NCBI GenBank assembly: GCA_963576735.1
Contig: OY755196.1
Span: 9,653,912-9,717,911 of the forward strand
DNA length: 64,000 nucleotides
Reading direction: 5' to 3'
Origin: Bedellia somnulentella
Taxonomy: Eukaryota > Arthropoda > Insecta > Lepidoptera > Bedelliidae
Of the stretch, positions 43,457 through 55,600 are shown one piece after another; the first letter of the stretch is position 1, and each line of letters starts with the position of its first letter. Position numbers and translations under genes: made by a program. The notes beneath the pieces were generated by a model. That model saw only the letters and a program-made list of their open reading frames with translations, ran no database searches and was not told the DNA's origin.

Positions 43457-43564
43457 TAAATAAGAAAAAAAAATTATCTGAAACCATAACTTTGAACATT
43501 GAACCACACATATTAGCAATTCATATTTATTCATAATTATAATTCTAATAATATTTCTCCCTCT

Positions 43565-43575
43565 TTTCAGATTCT
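43565..43575 (+). promoter_or_regulatory. Candidate transcription start or splice acceptor
   Basis: CTCCCTCTTTTCAG|ATTC can be read as a pyrimidine-rich 3' splice site or as an arthropod TCAG initiator. No good TATA box lies 30 bases upstream, so the gene may have a further untranslated exon to the left. Confidence 0.35.
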
Positions 43576-43631
43576 CAAGCGCTTAGACTGGATACATAAC
43601 AACGCGCTGAATATTCGCCTCGTACAATATG
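43571..43631 (+). CDS. Exon 1 of the cuticle-like gene: 5' UTR plus ATG only
   Basis: The ATG is the last codon before the donor site (ATG|GTAAGAGT). Putting the start codon alone on the first exon separates promoter and start from all protein-specific sequence, an extreme form of the short first exons typical of cuticle genes. Confidence 0.7.
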
Positions 43632-46600
43632 GTAAGAGTTAATAACAGCTGGTCAAGCACGAGCACTATTTTATAGACACGATAACGGTTAGAATGAGAT
43701 GGCAGTATACAATACTAAGTAAGTGCGTAAGAGATGGCTGCTTTATCCCACGCGATAACTAGTTTAAACACGGCTCGTGCTTGCCCTTCAGAATAAATAA
43801 TTTTAATACATTCATACGGCTCTGTGTGTAGAATACCGCTTATCGTGCAGGCGATTAGGGTTCAAATCCCGGGTCGGGCCTACACCAATTTGTTGCCATT
43901 TGAAAGCCATATGTGTGGTTAATTTATAATGGTTGATAACGGTGAGGGAACATCTTGAGGAAACCCACATGGCTATGTTTTACTTAGTCATGGAACAGTG
44001 TATTCGTACAAAACGGCAATAGGCCTGCCTTCTATCACGTGAGAACACTGTCGAAGCAAAACGTGGGTACTCGGAACACCAGGTGATAGGGTCACGTGAT
44101 GTCCAGATTTGTACATCTGTCAAACTATTCGGGTATACACGGGGTAGTGCTATTCTAAGCCGACACTACACAGCATATATTTTTTTATTCAGTAGAAAGT
44201 TGACACGTTATGATGATTGTGACAATTTGTTTCTTTTCAGTGGATTGCCGTGTTGCTGTTCATGACAGCATCTCAAGTTCTGGGACAAGTGAATCCGGTG
44301 AGTCAATTATATTATAAAGAGGAAAGAGTTGTTAGTATACTTAGAATGTTTATTATTTTTCATGAAAACCTTTTGTGGGGATTTTCTTTTATTTATTGTT
44401 TATCCTTTATATTAGCGACATGATAGTCCAGTGGGTAGAACACCCGCCCGAAAACAGAAGGGCGTGAGTTCCAATCCTGGGTCGGGCCTACACCAATTTG
44501 TCTTTTCTAAAGTCATAAGTGCGGTTAATTTATCATGGTTGTTTACGGTGAGGGAAAACATCCTGAGGAAACCCACATGGCTGAGTTGTACTTAGTCATG
44601 TGACAGTGTATTCGTAAAAAACGGCGATAGGCCTGCCCCCTATCACGTGAGTACACTGTCTAAGCAAAACGTGGGTACCTTCTCTGGACACTAGATGGCG
44701 CAGCCATGTGAGTTCAGAAGTATTGGTACCTCTGCCAACCCCTTCGAGGATAAACGGCGTGAACGTTTATGGTATGTTATCCTTTATTGATTTAATTAGA
44801 ATTTTTTTGTTTATGAATACCTCATGTCGGGATTATTTCTATAAATAAAGGATATATAGTGGAAAGAATATAGCTCAGTTGGCAGAGCGACGGGGGCGTA
44901 TACCCGGAGGTCGCGGGTTCGATCCCCGCTGGTGTTGAAATTTTTCTACCCTTTATTGATCTGTTTTTATGTTTGTTTGTCTTTATATTTCAACAGCAAA
45001 ATTCTTTTTAAAGTTGTTACACACAGAGGTACCTAATACAGATGCACCGAAATTCGTTACACATTCGGTACTAAGTTCGGCAGATTTACCGAAATTCGTA
45101 TTCGGCCGAACTTTTGTTAGATTTGGCAGATTTAACCAAAATTCGGTAGACAGATTATTAAAGGCTTAGTAAAATTCAATTCAATTGAAAATAAAATGTA
45201 GACCAAATGCAAATATATGAGTAAATGAATAGCTGTGTGAGTCGAATTTTGGTGTTTGTTTTTGATCATACATATACTCACGGCTATAAATCCCGTAACG
45301 GGATAGCCAGAGCTTTGGAATGAAAAATTCCTCAGCCACTTTTGGAAGTTGATTGGGAAAAGATGGTAATAATAAATGTTTTTGGTGACGGGTCTCCAAC
45401 CACATCGCCCAAAAATCACTTAAAAAGCCCCTATACCCTTAGTCGCCTCTTACTATCACCCACGGGTAGAAATGGGGTAGTGTTATTCTAAGCCGACACT
45501 ACACGGCGGTTTTTGATCACTAGAAAAAAAACCCAGCAAATATAAAAGAAACACATTAATAAAAAAGTCAAACATATTTATTTATTTGAACACTTTATTG
45601 CGGACGCTATTATATATATTCGACATTCGGCAGAACCCACATTCGGTGCAACACTAGTACCTAACATCTTAACAATCAAACGTTCAGGCCGTATATCCCC
45701 GAAGGGGTTGGCAGAGGTACTAATACTTCTGAACATCACGTGGAATTGTCACCTGGTGTACAGAGTAACCCACGTTTTGCTTGGACAGTGTAAAGAAACA
45801 TCGGCCCTATATCGTCAACTACAAAGGATTAGGCAGAAATTCTGACATACATATACTCACGGCTGAAAATCCCTAGAAGGGGTAGCCAGACCTAAGGAAT
45901 TAAAAAATCCTCAGCCACTTTTGGAAATGTCATTTGGAAAAGATGGTAAAAATAATGGATGTTGGTGATGGGTCTCCAACCGCATCGCCCAAAAATACCT
46001 TAGAAGCCCCAATACCGTTAGTCGCCTCTTACGACACCCACGGGAAGAAATGGGGTAGGGCTATTCTAAGCCGACATTACACAGCAAATTATATTTATCT
46101 GCTAAAAATGGCTGCGGCATGCGGCATCAATAATTATTATACCAAAGATCTGGCTATCTTGTTAAATTTTATCTAGATAATATTATGTTATTACCAATTT
46201 TGAGGTTGCCACCATATCTTAGTGTATATTGATCGCCACTTCGTACGATCCTGGCAAACCTCTCTAGCTTCGTTAAAATCCATCAATCTTTTCATTGACT
46301 AAGGGTATTGGGGCTTTTTATTGGATTTTTGGGCGATGTGGTTGGAGACCCATCACCAAAAACATTTATTCTTACCATCTTTTCCCGACTCAACTTCCAA
46401 AAGTGGCTGAGGAATTTATAATTCCTTAGCTCTGGTTACCCCTTCTAGGGAAATATAGCCGTGAGTATATGTATGTATGTATCTTTTCATACATGCTATT
46501 TTATTGCTCGAACTTTGGACGCGTTTCTTCTTCTTTCTTTCTTTCCAAAGTTTGCTGCCCATTCAAACAATGTTCCATTTTAGCGGTATAAACTTACATT

Positions 46601-49600
46601 TGGTTATTAACTATTCACCGTCTACCATAATCTTCCACCATTTCGTATTTATAAAGCATACAATACTTATTGCTATGATAGCTGAAGTTTCTTAAGAAAT
46701 AATTATTATTATATTTTTTTTATTGTATGTACACATAATTTTTGGTTTATTATATTTATAAAAAACTAATACATCTCTATTGTGTTGCAATTAGCTGTTA
46801 ATTTTATTAATTTAGTTTGTCGTTTTACTTATTATGTTATTTTAAGAGGGACATAAAATAGAATAATATTTAAAACAGTAATACCATATATACTATATTT
46901 ATTTTAATTATTATCTTTTACAATTAAAACTATTAATATTTATTCTTTACATTCTTACACTGTGAAAATATTTAAAATAAAACTTAAACATTAGTTGTAT
47001 GTTGTAACTGATTTGTGATTTTGCTGATTCAATGTGTGTAAATTTAATTGTGTGTGTGTCATTTTAAATATATGAAAAATAACATGTTAAGTTCAGTCGT
47101 GTCGACAAAGGGAGCGGCAGAATAACAGCGTCTGCACTTCATAGGGCAGGCACTATGCTGAGCCGTACCCTTTTTTCAGTTTTCTGCATCTCATTTATGT
47201 AAATGTTAAATGTATATTTGTTTTGTGTAGCAGTTAATGGAAATAAATGTATTTTCTTCTTCTTCTTCTTCTTCTACTTAGCACTATCCCATTTCTTCCG
47301 GTGGGTGTACGTAAGAGGCGACTAACGGTATTGAGGCTTTTAAGGGATTTTTGGGCGATGCGGTTGGAGACCCATCACCAACAACCTTTATTTCACCATC
47401 TTTTCCCCACGCAGCTTCCAAAAGTGGCTTAGGAATTTATGATTCCCTAGCTCTGGCTACCCCTTCTAGGGATTTAAAGCCGTGAGTATATGTATGTATG
47501 TACATTGTACAATACTTAATATTACGTAGAAGTCCATAAAAAGGCTTTATGAGAATACAATAGGAAGCCGTCACGTATGCTACGGTATCATTAACATTCT
47601 ATTATTATTAAATTAATTCATTTTAGCTCTATTAAAACTTTTTAAAGTGATTCGCAGAAGGAGCGTTAAAGATGCGCTGTTAGAAGTGGTTTTTTTACAA
47701 TTGATGGTGAGATCGCTTTTATTGTATTTATTATTAATATGTGTGTGTTAATTTATCATGAATTTAACGGTGAGGGAACCCACATAGCTAAGTTGTACTT
47801 ATTCAAGTGACAGTGTGTCCGTACAAAACGGCAATAGGCCAGCCCCCTATCACGTGAGTACACTGTCCAAGCAAAACGTAAGTACTCTGAACATCAGGTG
47901 AAAATGACACGTGACGTTCAGAAGAATTAGTATTTCTGCCATCCCCTTCGGGAATATATGGTGAGAACATTTGAGTAAATCACCTATTGTGTATAAACCA
48001 TATTTCAACGAAGGATAAAAGCTGATAATTCTATAAATCTAGACATAGGCGTTTATTTCCCGCGCGACTAATAAAACGTACCGTGTGTCTAGCACCTAAA
48101 CTTTCTAGTGTCCGCCAAACACATCTATTGTTAAGGTTATCGGTCTGAATTGTTGGAATCTTCATTTTACACTTTTGTTTTAGGCTGCAGCTATTGTTAG
48201 TTTTATTATCCACTAACTGTTACAACCACTTTTGTTTCGGAGGTTCCGTTTTAACATATACTCACGGCTGTAAATCCCAAAAAAGGTAAACAGGAAACCC
48301 ACATGGCTGAGTTGTACTTAGTCATGTGACAGTGTATTCGTACAAAAACGGCGATAGGCCTGCCCCCTATCACGTGAGTACACTGTCCATGCAAAACGTG
48401 GGTACTCTGAACACCAGGTGACCAAGTCACGTGATGTTCAGAAGTATTAGTACCTCTGCCAACCCCTTCGGGGATATTCGGCGTGAACGTTTATGTTTAT
48501 GTTATAATGTAAGATGGTAGAAATAAAGTATCATTGATGATGGGTCTCCTACCAAAAACCACTTAAAAAGCCTTATAACGCTAGTCGCCTCTTACGACAC
48601 TCAAAGGTAAAAAGGGGTAGTGACATTCTAAGCCGGCACTACACGGCAACAAACAGAGGTTAAGACATATATATAATCATTTATGTTCATCACAATTCTG
48701 GTCCAGAGGATTTCGCTCACTGTGCAGCGTGGAAATGCTGCCAGTGTGATGGGAACCTTTGGGCCGGGTATGACTTGGGGCGGTTTGTTTGCCTAATTTT
48801 GTTGTGTTAAGTACTTTTATTTTTTTTTATTCTTTTTATTTAGTTAAAGTTAATGGTTAATTTATTTTCTACAAATATATGTATAGTTTATATAATTAAG
48901 TAGTTACTCACTTTTGAAGTTGAGTGAGGGATATATTTATTTTTAACTATAGGATCAATCGACCAACAACACCTAAAAAGCCTCAAAACACTAAATCGCC
49001 TCTTACGACACCCGCGAGAATAAAGGGGTTAATGCTATACGAAGCTGACACTAGACAGCCACTACTATTACATCTAAATAGCTAACGTTTAAAAATATTA
49101 CCCGACAGTCGCAGCTATGAGGAAGTTTTAAGTTTCATAACCGTATGTGTTACATTACACCGTTTATTACAATTACAGAATCTACGCCATTTTGTGTCAA
49201 CGAGCCTTAATGACAGTTATTATAATGTATTTATAACATTAAGGAACTGCCTTCGTGATCTAGAAAGAAATGTGTTTTAAATTTAGGATGTTAATACATA
49301 ATATTATGTACATCTATAGAGCTAGAGTGGATGGTAATGTTAGTAGAGGACGACCACGGAGAAAACACTTGGACCAAATTGACAGTGTGCTCTAAAAGGC
49401 TGGTGTCCGAAGTATTAAGAATAAAAGAGCATGTATGAAAAGATTGATGGATGTAAACGAATCTAGAGAGGTTTGTCAGGATCGTACGAAGTGGCGATCG
49501 ATAGTCTCTGCCTACCCCAATGGGAACTAATGGCGTGAGTATATGTATGTATTATGTACATACAAGATACGCTACACAACGGTTACAACCGATATAAAAA

Positions 49601-52600
49601 TTGCTGTGTAGTGTCGGCTTAGAATAGCACTATCTCATTACAGTCCGTGGGTGTTCGTAAGAGACAACTTGGGGTTTTAAAGTGATTTTTGTGGTTGGAG
49701 ACTCATCAGTAATAACTTTTATTTTACAATCTTTTCCCCACTTAACATCGAAAAGAGGCTGAGGATTTTCATTTACTGAAGCTTTGGCTACCCCTTTTAG
49801 GGATTTATAGCCGTGAGTATATGTATGTATATATAAAAATAGTTTTGGCTAAATTAGGCATTTATTATTTTATGATTTGTGTATGTGCATAAAATTAGAA
49901 CTGATATTCATTGAAAGCCTTACGTCTTTTGGTTAGAGAGGAGGTCCAAGACTCGAATTTCAGAAAATCTCATTTTTAGATTGTTTTCAAGTTGGTAGGG
50001 CCATTGCAATCGTCCGATAGTTTTACAACTTTGGTTTTTGTTTTTTTTTTTTGATGTATTTATATAAACCTGAGAGTCTGGAATCACAATCATAGTATCT
50101 TATCATTACTAATAACCATTTTTTACAAGTCTGCAACTCTATAGAAACATATATACACACATATACTCACAACTATAAATCCCTAGAAGGGGTAGCCAGA
50201 GCTAAAGAATTAGAAATTCCATGAAAAAAACTAGATTATTAAAATTGAAGACTAGTAAATTGTACGAGTTTTTTTGTTTTATCAGCTCAAATGTGTAGAT
50301 AGATATCTATTTAGTAAGTGTTAATTTTAAAGCGACCAAAAAACTGCACCAGCCATTCTTTCGATCAAATTATTTCTAAACCTTAGCCATATTACAAATA
50401 AATAAACATACATACATACATATACTCACGCCATTAATTCCTCAGCCATTCTTCGAAGTTTAGTGGTAAAAATATTGTAAAAAAGAATCTTGGTGATGGG
50501 TCTCCAACCGAATGCCCATGCCCTTAGTCACATCTTGCGATCATCCACGAACAGAGAAGGTTGTGCTATTCTAAGCTGAGACTACACCGCTATGTATTAT
50601 AGAAATCTTATTAAACCAAACTAAAAAAAGGTCATAACCTGATAAAAACGAAATGGCGAAGTAATCGGCGAACAAACATAAAAAATAAAAAGAAATATAC
50701 GATCGAATTGAGAACACTCCTTTTTTTGAAGTCGGTTAAAAAAGGTCATAACCTGATAAACACAACTATTCCTCTTAATTTCAAATACATATCAACCATT
50801 AACAGTTTATTACACTAAAAGTTACATCACGGAATTGAAACATACACTTTAATAGCTTTACTAACCTGTCTCTTAGTACGCAACCACGCATATATGCAAC
50901 TGCTTTTAAATGGGGAAATATTAATGATGATTTGAAGATAATTGCGATATGAAGTAGCTGTTTTAATGAGGTTGGTTGGTAAAGATGTTCATCACGTGAT
51001 AAGATACGCATGCAATTGCAATGAAGAGTCGATTCTATGCTAAGTAGCTAGCTTTAGTTCATCATCATCACCAGCGAATAGACGTCCACTGCTGGAGATA
51101 GGCCTCCCCCAAAGATCTCCACAACGATCGGCCCTGTGCTGCCCTCATCCTTCGGCTTCCCGCGAATTTAAACAAGTAGTCGGTCTATCTTGTGGGAGAC
51201 CTACCCACACTGCATCGTCCGGTACGTAGCCTTCTTCTTCACTCCAGAACCTTCGAGCCCCAACGGCCGTCGGTTCTGTGTGCCATGTGCTCTGCCAATT
51301 GCCACTTCAGTTTTGCAATTTTTCGGGCTATGACAGTGACCCCGCTTTGGGTACTGATAGAAAATAAATATATGTAGAAAAAGCCTAAGAAATTTAGCGA
51401 ACACATAGAATTATAAAGCTGACGACGTCCGTGGCCTAGTGGATGGAGCTTCCCGGTCCGGAGGTTGCGGGTTCGATCCCCGCCGAGAGAAACATTTATG
51501 TGATGAATTAGCATAAATGTTTGTTTCTTAGCCTTGGATGTTATATACATATGTACTATAAAATATTAAATATACCGAAGTTTTCACTCACCGTTAACAA
51601 CCATAATAAATTAGACATATACTCACGGCTGTAAATCCCTAGAAGGGGTAGCCAGAGCTAAGGAATTAGAAATTAGTAAAGGTAAAGTAAAGTAAAGTAA
51701 AAGACATTTATTTGGCAAATTAACAAACACACACAAAAACAAAATGAAACGTAATAAGAATAAAAACACAAAGATAAAAAAAACATGAAAAGAAATAAAT
51801 GTACATTGCCAAAAGGGTATCGTCTCAGCATGTGTGTCTGGAACGGGACTCAGACCGTTCCGAGACACGCTGGTTTTCAGCTGACACCGCCAAATTTAAA
51901 TAAAAATAATAATAACAAAATTAGATAGTAACTTATAAAAGTGATAATAATAATGTTTTGTTTTATTAGCAACAACATTTGAAATACTAACAAAATTTAC
52001 GCAAGCACATACCAATGAATAAATATAGTAAAGCTTATAAAAATAGAGAATATGATATAATACATACAGAATTTAATAGGTGTAATTTACAAAGCGATAA
52101 ATGATAAGTCGGACTATATTAATAGATAGATATCGCGTACAAAAGATAGAAGAGTTATTATAATTTAAATGTTGTAGAATATATTTTTAAAGTTATATTT
52201 GAACGAATTAAAAATGAAATTACTCAGCCACTTTTGGAAATATGAGTGGGGAAAAGATGATGAAAATAAAGGTTGTTGGTGATGGGTCTCCAATAAAATC
52301 CCTTAAAAGCCCCAATACCGTTAGTCGCCTCTTACGTACTCCCACCGGAAGAAATGGGGTAGTGCTATTCTAAGCCGACACTACACAGCAGCAAATTAGA
52401 CACACATATGATTTAAGAAAACACAAATTGGTGTTGGCCCGATCCAGGATTTGAACCGTCATCTTCAGCACGATAAGCGGTATTCTACCCACTGAGCTAC
52501 CACGGTTTTCACAATAGGAATATATCTTAAAGCATTCGAAGTCGCGTGATACAGTTAGTATAGCGAATAAAGTTCTAGTGATAGTAAAAATGCATGAAGG

Positions 52601-55600
52601 AGGCGAAAGTGAGTGGCTAGCTCTACAATCCCGCTTTTTAGCTGCGCCCGCGCAGACAAACCTGTTCTTGTATTTTGGATATGCCAGCGAGTATTTAGTC
52701 GTACAGATGTGACACTCGTTTGGGAAGATCTACTTTATTGTCCACGAATCTTTAGTCAATGAAAATATGATTTACTACGTAACTGAGTGCACATGCGGCT
52801 GAGACACAATATAATTATTTACTCGACTCTTCAACTTAATCATTATTTATTTATTTTATTTTTATTAATTTTCGACAAGCTTTAAACCGCGATTGAAAAA
52901 AAAACGCAGGTATTTACTTAAATCTTCAATTAATTTTACAGAGTTAAGAATGATATTTAATATTAGTCAAACAAGGTTAAAAATTTCAATATAAAAATAT
53001 CATGAATCGTATAATAGAGATTTTTAATTTTAATTTATTATAAAAAAAAATCATTTCAACCTTTTACCACTTGTGGAACGAAATAAGATCAAAAATTTGT
53101 TAAACTTTTCTAGATACGTTATATATTCTTTGACGTTAGTTACAAATAAGGTTGTATTAGTATATATCTATTATGTATAGAACTAGAGTAACTAGAAACT
53201 AGAGATAAGTTTTTGCTTTCCTTTTCTCTGTAGGATTTATAATATCGCTCTTATTAAATACAAGAATAAAAGGGCATGTATGAAAATATTGATGAGTTTA
53301 AATGAAGACCGAGAGGTTTGTCAGGATCGTACAAAGTTGCTATTGGTAGTCCATGCATAGTACATTGGAAACTAATGGCGTGAGTATATATGTGTGTATT
53401 TATGTATGTAAAAACATATATATAGGCTTTTAAAGTGATTTTTGGGCGATGCGGTTGGAGAACTTTTATATTACAATCTTTTCCACTCTCAACATTCAAA
53501 AGTGGCTAAGGAATTCCTAATTTTTAAGCTTTAGCAACCCATTTCATTATTTATAACCGTGAGTATATGAATCCTTAGCTATGGCTACCCCTTCTAGGGA
53601 ATTATAGCCGTGAGTATATGTATGTATGCATGTATGTATAGCAAATATAGCAATTTAGCTGAAGAGCATTACTTCTCAGCTTTTACTGTAGAGACTCTCG
53701 GTGCGTGGGGCCAAGACGCGCGTCGTTTTTTCAAAGAAATTTCGACGCGCCTGATCGAGAAATGCGGAGATCCAGGGGCTGGCGCATTCTTCGCTCAAAG
53801 AATTAGCTTAGCGATTCAAAGGGGTAATGCAGCCAGCCTTCTCGGAACCCTGCCACCAGGCGGCAGCGATTTCGAGAGCATTTTTTATATAATTTAAGCT
53901 AGGTTAGGTTTTTTATATATTATATATTTTTTTAACCTGTATATATAGTTAAATGTGTAAATATATTTGACCATATTATTATTTTTGTAAATTTGTGTTT
54001 GATGTGCAATAAAGAGTTCTTCAAGGAAATTAACAAATATATATATAATTGTATGAGTTTATGAATGTTTATGTACAAGGTGGTCAAATCGCTACTTAGT
54101 CTGATTTTCCTACAGAAAATTCATGGATTAATCATATTTAATTGCTGATTTTATTGAAATTGTGTTTCAGGGTCAAGCAGTGTTTCAGTGGGGTTGGCAG
54201 CAACAGGTTCCGCCGGGAAGCGAACCTGCGACTTCAGGACAGTACTACGTTCATTTGCCGCAGGTAATATATAAGGACATAGCGCACGGAATAAGATGGA
54301 ATCTCAAAAAACACTTGTGTAAAAAATCATAAGTTTAATTTATTGTTAATGATTTTTATTTATTGTGTAATTTTCAAATAAATATGACTCTAACGTAACC
54401 TTGCAAAGTATTTTAATACGAAGCAACATTAACGTTGGATTTTTAAATATTCGTTATATCATTAATTTTATTGTATACATGCATATTTTCACGGCCATAA
54501 ATCCCCAAAAGGGGAGACAGAGCTTCAGAATCGCAATATCTTCTGCTATCTTTGGAAGTTGGTCGAAGAAAAGGTTGTAAAACAAAGGAGTACCTGTATC
54601 AACATTCAGTGATAAATTAATTAACATAGGCACATATTATACTAATACTGTCTACATAAGTATTTTATAAAGAAGCAGAAAGCCATGTAGTGCCGGCTTA
54701 GATTGTCACTACCCCTTTCTACCCACGGGTGTCGAAAGAGGCGACTGAGGGTATGGGGCTTTTTAAGTAGTTTTTTAGCGATGCGGTTGGAGACCCATCG
54801 CTAACGATACTTTATTTCTACCACCTTGACCCCTATCGACTTCCAAATTGGCTGAGGAGCTTCTAGCTTTGAAGCTATGGCTAACCCTTTTTGGGGTTTA
54901 AAAATGCTATCTCTTTCACACTTAAACTTTATCTTTTCATACCGACGAGCTAACCACTTTGTACCAAACAGCTTCTTCCTCCAAAATATAATGGATTAGA
55001 AATTAATTGAAAAAAATATATCTATACTTATAATAAATCTGTAGAGAGGTCAATTCTGTACATGAAATATATTTTCAAAATAACCATCAGGTGGTGATAA
55101 GGGATCGATACTGATGCCAAAAATGCAATCAGTAAAATTTTTGTCTGTCTATCTGTCTGTCTGTCGGTTTGTATGTTCCTTATGGAAACAAAAACTACTC
55201 GACGGATTTTAACAAAACTTGGTACAATTATTCTTCATACACCTGCGCAGGTTTTTGTATACTTTCCAGCAGAGTAGTAAAGGGGAATTTTGGGAAATTT
55301 TGGGAAAACGGGAGAAGTTACTCCATTTTTTAAGCTTCCGTCGCGTGTGCAGCCTCAATGGTTAAACTTACATAGAAATCATGTGTGACGGAAATATTCT
55401 TCATAAAATTATCTAAAAAAAACAGTTCAACAGTTTATGTCTATCTTTTACGGTTGACTCACAATAACACGTGTAATTCCTAATAGCTTAGCAGTTAAGA
55501 ACATTTTTATTATATTTGTTTACTCTTACGTTTGTAAACCTCTCACTCATAGCTAATTTAAAAAAGGTAACATTATTACCTATTCAATAAAAAAAGAATC

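Larger units (their letters stand above)
51570..52510 (-). repeat. SINE-B split by SINE-A, which is split by another insertion
   Basis: SINE-B pieces 51570-51611 (CACTCACCGTTAACAACC) and 52388-52510 (GATCCAGGATTTGAACCG ... GAGCTACCACGG) join across the inserted SINE-A; AAATTAGAC lies at both joints as TSD. Confidence 0.8.
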
